A stretch of DNA of 9,277 nt from Verrucomicrobiota bacterium (GTDB lineage: Bacteria > Verrucomicrobiota > Verrucomicrobiia > Limisphaerales > UBA11358). The translations under genes and the position numbers were made by a program. Position 1 is the stretch's first letter. Each line of letters opens with the position of its first letter. Under the pieces are notes generated by a model. It was not told the DNA's origin. It saw only the letters and a program-made list of their open reading frames with translations, and made no database searches. Shown here one piece after another: positions 1 to 6,467 of this stretch. The stretch spans positions 1 to 9,277 of the forward strand of contig JAJPKI010000197.1 in the NCBI GenBank assembly GCA_021323835.1. The letters run 5' to 3'.

Positions 1-170
1 AGGACATGATTTCAGAAATTTTCAAAGCGGAAGACACGAGCAAACCGTTGTCCGACCAGGAAGTCGTGAAAATGCTCGGAGAAAAAGGAATTACGATTGC
101 GCGCCGCACCGTGGCGAAATATCGCGATGAATTGGGAATCCTGCCGTCGAATTTGCGAAAAGTTTATTGA
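1..170 (+). CDS. rpoN: RNA polymerase sigma-54 factor, C-terminal end (partial)
   Basis: This is the last 55 codons of sigma-54, the sigma factor that recognises -24/-12 promoters and needs an AAA+ activator to open DNA. The reading frame is open from position 3 and ends at TGA 168-170; the 5' part lies outside the window. The RpoN box, the family's signature DNA-binding motif, is seen as ARRTVAKYRDELGI (residues 33-46 of the fragment). It is preceded by the usual helix and KMLGEKGITI segment that reads the -24 element, and the protein ends a few residues after the box, as is normal. The gene converges on the VOC-fold gene with only 15 bp between the stops and no visible stem-loop terminator. 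Identity is nearly certain from the RpoN box alone; nothing can be said of the N-terminal activator-interacting region. Confidence 0.95.
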   Translation, partial: DMISEIFKAEDTSKPLSDQEVVKMLGEKGITIARRTVAKYRDELGILPSNLRKVY

Positions 171-185
171 AAGTTTTGGCGCAAA

Positions 186-506
186 TTATTTTCCCTCATA
201 ATTGGATTGCGGCCATGATTCTTTTATCTCTTTGGCCTGTAATTTTGCATTGAACCGTTCCCAGGTGATTCCATTCACGTCCACATCCTGTGAGAATTGC
301 GAAACGGACGCATCTTCCCAACCCAAATGACGCAATGTGCCGGAAGATTGCGAGACGCGCCGGATGGAAAAGTTCACGTTTGCCGTGCGCCAAAGTGCAT
401 ATTCATTTGGAATGACAACAGAAGGTGCACACTCCAATCGGCGAGAATAGTCTTCAACCGAACGGGCAATATCCAAAACACCAATGGCTATGTGAATTTT
501 TTTCAT
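186..506 (-). CDS. Small VOC-fold (glyoxalase/bleomycin-resistance-like) protein
   Basis: This is a 106-residue protein. It starts MKKIHIAIGVLD and continues with a helix containing SVEDYSRRL, which is the opening beta-alpha unit of the vicinal oxygen chelate fold. A central segment YALWRTANVNFSIRR and the motif LRHLGWED follow, as in small VOC proteins related to glyoxalase I, CadI and ArsI. His5, Glu35, His60 and Glu64 are possible metal ligands, but I cannot assign them. The length is slightly short for a full VOC module (about 115-130 residues), so the enzyme activity and substrate are unknown. The ATG at 504-506 was chosen because an upstream extension would run through def in another frame and is very Arg-rich. 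It lies 16 bp downstream of def on the same strand and is probably cotranscribed with it; the upstream sequence gives only a weak ribosome site (GCGGGAAC). Confidence 0.65.
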   Translation of the reverse strand: MKKIHIAIGVLDIARSVEDYSRRLECAPSVVIPNEYALWRTANVNFSIRRVSQSSGTLRHLGWEDASVSQFSQDVDVNGITWERFNAKLQAKEIKESWPQSNYEGK

Positions 507-522
507 GTTCCCGCGCTTGAAG

Positions 523-1101
523 TTACGCCTGCCTCTTCTGCAACTCCGCCTTCGTTTGCGCCTGCAACTCGTCCAGTTCCGGTTTGAGTTCGCGTTTTTT
601 GGCCGTCGCCATCCGGTCAATGAACAAAATGCCGTTGAGATGGTCAACTTCGTGTTGCACTGCGCGCGACAGCAATCCGCCGGCGCGAAATTCGATGGTT
701 TTTCCTTTTTCATTCATCGCTTTCACGTCCACAAATTCCGGACGCGACACTTCCGAATAAATTTGCGGAAAACTTAAACAGCCTTCGCCGCCTTCAACCG
801 ATTCGCCCGTCGGTTTGATTTCGGGATTAATCAAAACCAGCGGCATGATTTCATTGACATCGGCAGGCTTGCCTTTGAGTTCGAGCGTGGACGGACGGTC
901 TTTCGCAGCTTCGCGCACGTCAATCACCGTGAGTTGCAGTGCCTTGCCGATTTGCTGCGCCGCCAAGCCGACGCCGTGATTCGCGTGCATCGTCTCGAAC
1001 ATATCCGCGATGAGCTTTTTAATTTCCGGCGTGATTTTTTCGATGACCGCGCCTTTTTGGCGAAGAATCGGATTTCCGTATTTTGTAACTTCTAAAATCA
1101 T
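523..1101 (-). CDS. def: Peptide deformylase
   Basis: This cytoplasmic metalloenzyme removes the N-formyl group from the initiator methionine of nascent proteins. All three family motifs are present: GVGLAAQQ (residues 43-50), EGCLS (106-110) with the metal-binding Cys108, and HEVDH (150-154) with the two metal-binding histidines and catalytic Glu151. The length of 192 residues is normal. An acidic/basic Gln- and Lys-rich C-terminal tail (about 165-192) follows the catalytic core and could form a helix. The start at MILEVTKYGNP matches the usual deformylase N-terminus. A longer in-frame version to 1143 would translate part of the upstream hairpin repeat and is rejected. There is no Shine-Dalgarno; the start is preceded by an A/T-rich stretch. 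It lies 88 bp downstream of parB, separated by an inverted repeat, and 16 bp upstream of the VOC-fold gene. fmt, often a neighbour of def, is not seen here. Confidence 0.96.
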   Translation of the reverse strand: MILEVTKYGNPILRQKGAVIEKITPEIKKLIADMFETMHANHGVGLAAQQIGKALQLTVIDVREAAKDRPSTLELKGKPADVNEIMPLVLINPEIKPTGESVEGGEGCLSFPQIYSEVSRPEFVDVKAMNEKGKTIEFRAGGLLSRAVQHEVDHLNGILFIDRMATAKKRELKPELDELQAQTKAELQKRQA

Positions 1102-1117
1102 TTTTAAAAAATCAATT

Positions 1118-1190
1118 GCCGCAAAAGAACACAAGGAACGCAAAAGATTTATATTTCAATTTCTTTGTGCTCTTTGCGTTCTTTTGTGGC
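1118..1190. repeat. A-rich imperfect inverted repeat between parB and def
   Basis: Two 30-bp arms, 1118-1147 and 1161-1190, are inverted copies around a 13-bp A/T-rich loop. By eye, 23 of 30 positions match, and all seven differences are transitions, so each can be a G-U pair on one strand or the other. The arms have the flavour GCAAAAGAAC/ACAAGGAACGCAAAAG. On the minus strand the hairpin is followed by a run of six T within the 16 bases before def, so it could act as a leaky terminator, an mRNA-stabilising stem or a leader structure. The distal arm ends on the parB stop codon. The motif resembles dispersed repeats I recall from Verrucomicrobiota and other phyla, but no second copy is in the window. 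Confidence 0.75.
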
Positions 1191-2119
1191 TATTCTGGTT
1201 TTACTCCTAAAATTTGTAGAATACGTTCCAGCTCCGCGTCGCTGAAAAATGAAATCTCCAGCGAGCCTTTGCCTTGCTGATAGTTCAATTGCACTTTCGT
1301 GGCAAAAACTTCCCGCAATTTCGCTTCCAAATCGGCAACGTGCGGGTCGCCAGTCGGAATGGAAATGGTTTCCGGTTGCGGCGCAATTTTTTTTGAGCCG
1401 CGCTTCAACATTTTTGCGACCAGACCTTCCGTTTGCCGGACGTTCAAGCCTTCCTTGATGACGCGTTCCGCGGCGAGTTTTTGATTTTTCTCGTCGGAAA
1501 TTCCCAAAATAACTTTTGCATGACCGACCGAAAGCCGTTCTTCGCGAACATATTTTTGAATTGTTTCCGGCAATTTCAACAAACGCAACGCATTGGCCAC
1601 GACCGTGCGGCTTTTGCCGACTTTCGCTGAAATTTCTTCCTGCGTGAGTTGAAATTGTTCCGCCAATTGCGCGTAACCTTGCGCCTCTTCAATCGCATTG
1701 AGATTTTCGCGCTGGAGATTTTCGATGAGCGCCAATTCCAAAACCGAACGGTCATCCGCTTCGCGGGTAATAATCGGCACTTCCGGCAAATTGAGCAATT
1801 GCGCCGCGCGCCAGCGGCGTTCGCCGGCAATCAATTCAAAAAAATCTCCGCGCTGACGGACGATGAGTGGCTGGACAATTCCCTGCTCGCGAATCGAATC
1901 TGCCAATTCGCGCAACGATTCATCGGAAAATTGTTTGCGCGGTTGCATCGCCGACGGACGGATTTTATTGAGCGGCACGCGTTGAACGCGTTCGCGATTG
2001 TCCGGAGCAATTTCTGTTGCGGGCGGAGCAGGGGATTGCGCAATTGGCGGGGATGGCGGGCGAATCGGATTTCCGCCGAGCAGCGCGCCGAGGCCGCGTC
2101 CCAAAGCTGGTTTAGACAT
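1190..2119 (-). CDS. parB: Chromosome-partitioning protein ParB (Spo0J family)
   Basis: ParB binds parS sites near the origin and spreads as a CTP-dependent clamp, loading SMC and working with ParA to segregate origins. The 309 residues show the family layout. A short N-terminal ParA-contact peptide with GRGLGALLGG (7-16) is followed by a Pro/Ala linker. The CTPase core has GERRWRA (99-105) and ENLQREN (133-139). A helix-turn-helix spans about 158-182 (LTQEEISAKVGKSRTVVANA), followed by LSVGHAK (196-202). A C-terminal dimerisation segment lies at about 261-309. The start ATG at 2117-2119 gives the standard MSKPALGRGLG beginning; upstream in-frame codons translate repetitive intergenic DNA. 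No Shine-Dalgarno is visible. The immediate upstream neighbour is divergent and is not parA, so the usual parAB pair is broken here. def follows downstream after a hairpin repeat. Confidence 0.96.
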   Translation of the reverse strand: MSKPALGRGLGALLGGNPIRPPSPPIAQSPAPPATEIAPDNRERVQRVPLNKIRPSAMQPRKQFSDESLRELADSIREQGIVQPLIVRQRGDFFELIAGERRWRAAQLLNLPEVPIITREADDRSVLELALIENLQRENLNAIEEAQGYAQLAEQFQLTQEEISAKVGKSRTVVANALRLLKLPETIQKYVREERLSVGHAKVILGISDEKNQKLAAERVIKEGLNVRQTEGLVAKMLKRGSKKIAPQPETISIPTGDPHVADLEAKLREVFATKVQLNYQQGKGSLEISFFSDAELERILQILGVKPE

Positions 2120-2204
2120 GAATTCAGAATGAAGAATGGAGATTGCGGAAACAAGAATGAAAAATACCAAACGACTTTGGGCTTTGGACTTTCGATTTTG
2201 AACT
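2120..2204. repeat. Degenerate 7-bp tandem repeats in the parB/DUF309 divergent gap
   Basis: The gap between the divergent parB and DUF309 starts reads as two blocks of 7-base units. Positions 2120-2168 read gaattca/gaatgaa/gaatgga and so on, with a clear GAATGRA theme at 2120-2140 and again at 2155-2161. Positions 2175-2202 read ctttggg/ctttgga/ctttcga/ttttgaa. The second block is the cleaner one. The blocks occupy the place where both promoters must lie; a weak candidate -10 (TATTTT, 2206-2211) for the + strand gene begins just after them. They may be low-complexity intergenic DNA of the heptamer type found in many bacteria rather than binding sites. Confidence 0.5.
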
Positions 2205-2217
2205 GTATTTTATTTTC

Positions 2218-2643
2218 GTGAGCAAAAAGGGAAAACGCATTTCTGAAATGGCCGAACAATTTCGTGTCGGCGAACTCGACCCGCATTACACCGGTTATTT
2301 TGAATTGTTCAATCAGGAAAAATTTTATGAAGCGCACGACGTTCTTGAGCATATCTGGCTCAAAGACAAACACGGCGCGAACGGCGCATTTTACAAAGGC
2401 TTGATTCAACTCGCGGGCGCGTTTGTGCATTTGCAAAAAAATCGGCTCCAGCCATCGGCGGCGCTGTTCAAACTGGCGCAAACGAATTTGGAAAAATATC
2501 CGCGCTGGCACGAATCTTTGGACATCCGCGAAGCGCTTCATCTGATTGCAAATTGGTTGGGCGCATTGGAGCTAACCGAATTTACAAAAAATCCATTGGC
2601 GGGAAATGAACGGCCAAAACTAATTTTGCAAATGGAAAAATGA
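2218..2643 (+). CDS. DUF309 family protein
   Basis: This is a small helical protein of 141 residues from the GTG start. Its signature is seen as YFELFNQEKFYEAHDVLEHIW (about 27-47) followed by FYKGLIQLAGAFVHLQKN (about 58-75), which is the conserved core of DUF309: helices with an E-A-H-x-V-L-E motif. No biochemical function is established for the family. The start is uncertain. GTG at 2218 gives the longest form but leaves almost no leader after the weak -10-like TATTTT at 2206-2211; ATG at 2248 (MAEQFRVGELD) would keep the whole domain. The stop codon overlaps the start of the next gene as ATGA (2640-2643), so the two are translationally coupled and probably share a role or regulation. It is divergent from parB. 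Confidence 0.8.
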   Translation: MSKKGKRISEMAEQFRVGELDPHYTGYFELFNQEKFYEAHDVLEHIWLKDKHGANGAFYKGLIQLAGAFVHLQKNRLQPSAALFKLAQTNLEKYPRWHESLDIREALHLIANWLGALELTEFTKNPLAGNERPKLILQMEK

Positions 2644-3563
2644 ATGCGAATCGTAAACGCATTGTTATCGCCGGCGGTAGTGGATTTATCGGAACGGCGC
2701 TGGCGAAAGAATTGTCGGCGAATTATGAAGTTGTTGTGCTCTCGCGTTCGCCCAAACTTCGAGCGGACGGCGTGAAAGAAATCGAATGGGACGGCGAACA
2801 TATTGGCGAATGGATTCAATTTCTTAACGGCGCAGAAGCCGTTGTGAATGTTGCCGGGAAAAATATCAATTGCCCGCACACGCCGGAAAACGTGCATGAA
2901 TTGACAGCGTCGCGTGTGAATTCCGTGAATGCCGTCGGCGCGGGGATTTATCATGTCGCGCAGCCGCCGAAAACTTGGGTGCAGGCAAGTGCGATTGGAT
3001 TTTACGGAAGCCCGGGCGAAACAATTTGCGACGAAAATTCTCCGCCGGGAAACGACACGCTCACGGAAATCTGCCGGCAATGGGAAAACGCTTTTGCGGA
3101 AGCTAAAATGCCAAAAACGCGGAAAGTTTTAATTCGCATCGGCTTTGTGCTCGGCCGCGACGGCGGCGCGCTTCCGGTTTTGGCGAAATTGACAAAATGG
3201 TTTCTCGGTGGACGCACTGGCAGCGGAAAACAATTTATCAGTTGGATTCACATTTCCGATTTGACGCGAATGATTGCTGAAGCCGTCGAACGCGAAATTT
3301 TTTCTGGAACATTCAATGCCGTTGGGCCAAATCCGGTGACGAACGACGATTTCATGCGGGAATTGCGTTATGCGCTTCATCGTCCGTGGAGTCCGCCGAC
3401 GCCGGAATGGGCGGTTAAATTCGGCGCGCGGCTGATGAAAAGCGAACCATCGCTGGCGTTGGCTGGAGTTCGGGTCGTGCCAAAAAGATTTTTCGAAACC
3501 GGATTTCAATTCAGGTTTTCCGAATTGAGCAAGGCTTTCGAAAATCTTTACGAATCAGCGTGA
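2640..3563 (+). CDS. TIGR01777 family NAD(P)-binding epimerase (YfcH-like)
   Basis: This 307-residue extended short-chain dehydrogenase/reductase-like protein carries an N-terminal Rossmann fold with IVIAGGSGFIG (8-18), the dinucleotide-binding glycine motif. VVNVAGKNI (68-76) and VQASAIGFYG (114-123) follow; Ser117 and Tyr122 sit where the family's active-site strand lies. A GRxGG..P-type segment (172-179), SWIHISDL (201-208) and FNAVGPNPVTNDDF (225-238) are typical of the TIGR01777/YfcH group. A C-terminal DUF1731-like tail (about 248-303) is complete. The substrate is unknown for the group. The start ATG overlaps the DUF309 stop (ATGA), a sign of coupled translation. The 3' end overlaps the end of the convergent GH18-like gene by 9 bp, leaving no room for a terminator. 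Confidence 0.9.
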   Translation: MNANRKRIVIAGGSGFIGTALAKELSANYEVVVLSRSPKLRADGVKEIEWDGEHIGEWIQFLNGAEAVVNVAGKNINCPHTPENVHELTASRVNSVNAVGAGIYHVAQPPKTWVQASAIGFYGSPGETICDENSPPGNDTLTEICRQWENAFAEAKMPKTRKVLIRIGFVLGRDGGALPVLAKLTKWFLGGRTGSGKQFISWIHISDLTRMIAEAVEREIFSGTFNAVGPNPVTNDDFMRELRYALHRPWSPPTPEWAVKFGARLMKSEPSLALAGVRVVPKRFFETGFQFRFSELSKAFENLYESA

Positions 3564-4606
3564 CGTGAACGGCTGGAAAATTTTCGCAAATTGCCATGAT
3601 GGATTTTCGCTTGGAACCGTTACGCGATTGGTCGTGTAAGAAATGACGCCGACTTCATTTGTCGTTGCCGTCACAACGCGTTTTTTTCGCGGGGGCGCCG
3701 CGTCGTCGTTGATGGACCAATAATGCAGCGAGCAAACCCACGGCGTTTTATCGGCAAATGCTTTCAAAGTTTTTCATCTTCAATTCCAAATACTTCATTC
3801 GCCGAACCGTTTCTGCCGAGGCACGGGCAAAGGCCGATTTGGATTGTCGGGTCAATTTTTTGCAATTGCGCGTAAGCGGCATTGGCGGATTCCACGCCAA
3901 GTTCGCCTTCCGATTTTCCCTTGCCGATAAATTTTTTGCCGAAATACATGACCATGATATTTGCGGAATGAACTTTTACGCCTTTTGCGACGGCATCGGT
4001 CAACAGTGCAAGCGATTCTTCCGATAAACCTTCCGGGTCAACCGGCAGCGTGTAGGAAATAATCAGGCCGGGATATTTTTTCTGCAAATCGGCCAGCACA
4101 GTGTTGCGCCGTTCGCTGTCGGCCTTGCCTTTGTCCAAATTATTTCCCTCAACATCGAAATCGAGCCACGTGAAATGATATTGGTCTATAACTTTTTGAT
4201 AGGCCGCTTCCAATTTCACCGGGTCATCAATCGCGTTGGCTAATTCTTTTCCGGCCTCGCCGCCAAAGGACATAATCACATCGCCGCCGCGCTCGCGAAT
4301 GGCATTGATTTGGTCGGCGTAAAAATTTTGTTCAATCGGAATGCGCCCGTCCCAAGACGGTTTGGGATGATAAACCGCATTTTTTCCGTTGCCATCCTGT
4401 TTAGCGATGATGAACGCGAGCGTGTAAAATTTTAATCCGCACTGGTCGTCGCAATCCGTCAATTTGAAATCATCGTCCGCGCCAACATACATATATGGCG
4501 CAAAGACGCGTTGCGGCCAGCCGTGTTGCGAAACATTTTTGTTCGTCGCGCAACTGGTGGCGAGAATGGCGATTGCGGCGGCGGCGGGAAAAATAAATTT
4601 GCGCAT
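3555..4606 (-). pseudogene. GH18 (chitinase-like) lipoprotein gene, frameshifted near the 3' end
   Basis: The first open stretch (4606 down to 3764, 280 residues) starts with a lipoprotein-like signal, MRKFIFPAAAAIAILATSC, with a plausible though imperfect lipobox at Cys19. It then shows a glycoside hydrolase 18 barrel: IMSFGG (111-116, the SxGG motif) and WLDFDVEG (147-154), matching the D-x-D-x-E catalytic motif with Glu153 as acid/base. The first Asp of the longer DxxDxDxE motif is Thr146. IGLCPCLGRNGSANEVFGIED (257-277) resembles a late barrel strand, then the frame stops at TGA. The missing end, TLKAFADKTPWVCSLHYWSINDD and about 45 further residues, lies in another frame down to 3555. 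One extra A in the A5 run (plus-strand T run 3770-3774) would join them. This is either a real one-base deletion or a homopolymer sequencing error. It is probably exported and bound to a membrane; the substrate is unknown. Confidence 0.8.
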
Positions 4607-4621
4607 AATTGGGATGCGCGA

Positions 4622-4649
4622 AGCATAACGATTGCGCGCCTGCCGTCAA
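4622..4649 (-). promoter_or_regulatory. Candidate sigma-70-type promoter for the GH18-like gene
   Basis: Read on the minus strand, TTGACG (4649-4644) is five of six to the -35 consensus. It is followed after 16 bp by TATGCT (4627-4622), four of six to the -10 consensus. The predicted transcript would begin about 8 bases before the ATG at 4606, a very short leader without a Shine-Dalgarno. Judged by eye only; the sigma preferences of this organism are unknown. Confidence 0.35.
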
Positions 4650-4693
4650 ATTTCATTCGACAAAAATGATTTCATTGTTAGCCTCACAAAATT

Positions 4694-5254
4694 ATGTCAA
4701 CGGACGATATTTTGTTGGAGGCGGAGGACAAAATGATTAAGACCGAGCAAGTCGTCTCGAACGAATTTGCCGGTGTGCGCACGGGCAAAGCCTCGCCTTC
4801 GCTCGTGGAAAATATCCAAGTGGAAGTGTATGGTTCGATGATGCGCATTCGCGAGCTCGCAGGCATTACGACGCCCGAACCGCGCATGCTCGTCATCACG
4901 CCGTGGGACATGGGTTCCATCCAGCCGATTGAAAAAGCGATTCAAAAAGCAAATCTCGGACTGTCTCCGGCAGTGCAGGGAAAAGTCATTCGCCTCGCGT
5001 TTCCTGAATTAAGCCAGGAACGCCGTCAGGAATTTGTAAAAATTATTAAAAAGATGTCCGAGGATGGTCGCGTGGCAATTCGCCACGTGCGACGCGACGC
5101 GTTGGAATTGTTGAAGAAGGCGAAAGCTTCCGGCGGCGTCGGCGAAGAGGAAATCGAAGTTGCGGAAAAGGAAATTCAAAAATTGACCGACCAATACATC
5201 GCCAAAATTGACGCGCAAGTTGTCTCGAAGGAAAAAGAAATTATGACGGTTTAG
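4694..5254 (+). CDS. frr: Ribosome recycling factor
   Basis: RRF works with EF-G to split the post-termination ribosome. The 186-residue length is standard. The characteristic sequence is present throughout. FAGVRTGKASPSLVENIQVEVYG lies at about 25-47. The central domain has ITTPEPRMLVITPWD, and IEKAIQKANLGLSP follows. The C-terminal helix has QERRQEFVKIIKKMSEDGRVAIRHVRRDA with its conserved Arg-rich stretch. The long two-helix arm is complete and the protein ends naturally at TAG 5252-5254. ATG 4694 gives the normal N-terminus. The 15 bases before it hold no Shine-Dalgarno. In many bacteria frr follows pyrH (tsf-pyrH-frr); here the upstream neighbour is the divergent GH18-like gene, so frr has its own promoter within the 87-bp gap. 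Confidence 0.97.
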   Translation: MSTDDILLEAEDKMIKTEQVVSNEFAGVRTGKASPSLVENIQVEVYGSMMRIRELAGITTPEPRMLVITPWDMGSIQPIEKAIQKANLGLSPAVQGKVIRLAFPELSQERRQEFVKIIKKMSEDGRVAIRHVRRDALELLKKAKASGGVGEEEIEVAEKEIQKLTDQYIAKIDAQVVSKEKEIMTV

Positions 5255-5269
5255 CGCAGTGGGAAGTCC

Positions 5270-5635
5270 ATGAAAACATTTTCGATCTCAATAGTTTTTG
5301 GAATTCTTGCTGCAACTATTGCCGTCGGTGTTGAGACGAACGGCTTTTCAACGGCTACAAATGCGCCAGCCGAGTTGCTTAAAGTGATTGATCCCAAAAC
5401 AGGAGAATATGCATACACTGATTCAAGCCGCAAAATAATTGCATTAAAGAATTCTTACGGGAATATTCTTTGGAAGACCAATTTAATTGAAGGATTTCAA
5501 AAAATGCCACTTATGTCTGGGCGACAGATTGATTCGATTAAAATAATAAATAATCAAATAATTGTGTTTGTCGGCGACGGTTATTTTGCAGTAGATAAAA
5601 AAACGGGCGCAGTATTATTTGGTGTCAGTAATTAA
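5270..5635 (+). CDS. Small secreted protein of unknown function, AT-rich
   Basis: I do not recognise a family for this 121-residue product. It starts with a hydrophobic signal-peptide-like segment (MKTFSISIVFGILAATIAVG). The mature part has beta-strand-like repeats: KIIALKNSYGNILWKTNL (about 54-71) and GYFAVDKKTGAVLFG (about 105-119). These loosely resemble single blades of PQQ-type beta-propellers, but only two are visible, far too few for a closed propeller. Base composition is clearly lower in GC (about 35-37% in 5401-5580 by eye) and ATA isoleucine codons are frequent, unlike both neighbours. A modest ribosome site (GTGGGAAG) lies about 8 bases before the ATG. It starts 15 bp after frr and may ride on the frr transcript. 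It could be a recent acquisition or a fragment of a larger PQQ-repeat protein. Confidence 0.6.
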   Translation: MKTFSISIVFGILAATIAVGVETNGFSTATNAPAELLKVIDPKTGEYAYTDSSRKIIALKNSYGNILWKTNLIEGFQKMPLMSGRQIDSIKIINNQIIVFVGDGYFAVDKKTGAVLFGVSN

Positions 5636-5658
5636 TTTCGGAATATTTTCACAATCAT

Positions 5659-5976
5659 TTATCTTGTCGGCGCATTCGTCTCAAAATGAATCACCGTTTC
5701 ATTCGGCTTAGCGTAACCCAATTTTTCCCGCGTTAAACGTTCGACTGTTTTTGGGTCGTTCCGCAGCGCGTCAATTTGCGCTTGAAGTTCTTTGGAATGG
5801 TTCGTCGCGTCCTGCAATTCCTTTTCCAAAACTAAAATGTGTTCGCGATAGCGTTGGTTGGTCTGAATCAGCGGCAAATAACAAATGCCAATGAGCGATA
5901 AAATGGCGATGACAATCAGCGCGATGACGATGTTGGTCAGTCCGCCCCAAATGCCGGTGTTCACTTCGTTGCTCAC
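5659..5976 (-). CDS. Septum formation initiator family protein (FtsB/DivIC-like)
   Basis: This 105-residue single-pass protein has the FtsB/DivIC layout. A short cytoplasmic N-terminus is followed by one transmembrane helix (about 13-36, IVIALIVIAILSLIGICYL). A coiled coil (about 40-72, LVLEKELQDATNHSKELQAQIDAL) and the closing motif DPKTVERLTREKLGYAKPNE (74-93) come next, which in this family packs against the FtsL/FtsQ partners of the divisome. The protein would act at the division site as part of the FtsQLB complex. The start is GTG at 5974-5976; another in-frame GTG a few codons later is possible. It ends 23 bp from the convergent AT-rich gene and lies 39 bp downstream of the lipoprotein gene on the same strand, so the two are probably cotranscribed. 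Confidence 0.85.
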   Translation of the reverse strand: MSNEVNTGIWGGLTNIVIALIVIAILSLIGICYLPLIQTNQRYREHILVLEKELQDATNHSKELQAQIDALRNDPKTVERLTREKLGYAKPNETVIHFETNAPTR

Positions 5977-6015
5977 GCGGCCAATAAATCATTTTGCGCG
6001 GCGTCAGAAAAGTTT

Positions 6016-6375
6016 TTAACGCGAAAAATTTTCGTAATTGCGCAACTTCCCATCAGGACCAAACGTCAAGCGCATGTAATAACTCGGCATATAACCGAAA
6101 TTGAAAGCGGGCATTGCGGGACCGAATTCATTTGCGGAGTTCATATAAGACGGGCGCGCAATCATATCGTGACCCGCATGCAGCATCCAATCGGCGATGA
6201 GCGTGCCGTCGGGCAATTTATCGCGGTGGTCGGGTTGACCGTATTCGCTTACGGCCTGGTCGTAAGTGTAATTTCCCACGCGCGCCTGCCAGTTGATTTT
6301 TTCCGTCGCACAACCGGTAACTGTCAAAGCCAGCGCAAAAATCAAAAACCATCTTCGGGGAGCCGCAGTTTTCAT
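6016..6375 (-). CDS. Small lipoprotein of unknown function
   Basis: This 119-residue protein has a clear lipoprotein signal: positive MKTAAPRRW, a hydrophobic core and the lipobox VTGC with Cys22 as the lipidated residue. The mature part has YTYDQAVSEYGQPDHRDKLPDGTLIADWM (about 36-64) and ends with MRLTFGPDGKLRNYENFSR. The pattern of a 'helix - GxP - Gxx - W - strand - FGPDGKL' resembles the SmpA/BamE-like small outer-membrane lipoprotein fold, but the match is weak and no function is claimed. A Met/Tyr/Pro-rich middle (77-100) is unusual and may be an insert. It lies upstream of the FtsB-like gene on the same strand and is divergent from the Yip1-like operon across 92 bp in which I see no convincing promoter. 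Confidence 0.75.
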   Translation of the reverse strand: MKTAAPRRWFLIFALALTVTGCATEKINWQARVGNYTYDQAVSEYGQPDHRDKLPDGTLIADWMLHAGHDMIARPSYMNSANEFGPAMPAFNFGYMPSYYMRLTFGPDGKLRNYENFSR

Positions 6376-6467
6376 ACGGATAAATTACAGGGCGTCATGT
6401 CGCGCGCAAGTGACATCTGCGTCGGATTTTTCTATCAGCGCGTGTGCGAGTTTGATTTAATGCGCGA

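Noticed and set aside
171..185. Possible terminator between rpoN and the VOC-fold gene
   Set aside because: The gap is 15 bp with no stem-loop.
1102..1143. N-terminal extension of def by 14 residues
   Set aside because: It would translate the hairpin repeat; deformylases begin at the MILEVTKYGNP-type sequence.
1831..2541. Long minus-strand open frame (236 codons) across the DUF309 gene and the 5' part of parB
   Set aside because: It is antisense or out of frame to two recognisable proteins, runs through repetitive intergenic DNA, and its product is Phe/Arg-rich shadow sequence.
3764..3780. Programmed -1 frameshifting as the explanation for the GH18-like gene
   Set aside because: The run is not a canonical X-XXY-YYZ slippery heptamer in the zero frame and no downstream stem-loop or upstream SD-like stimulator is obvious; mutation or a homopolymer error is simpler, though slippage is not excluded.
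4162..4177. parS-like sequence around CACGTGAAA
   Set aside because: Only about 10 of 16 bases fit the parS consensus, the left half is wrong, and it lies inside the GH18-like coding sequence.
6397..6416. ATGTC...GACAT inverted repeat in the gap upstream of the Yip1-like gene
   Set aside because: The arms are only 5 bp with a 10-bp spacer, which is expected by chance; there is no support for an operator.
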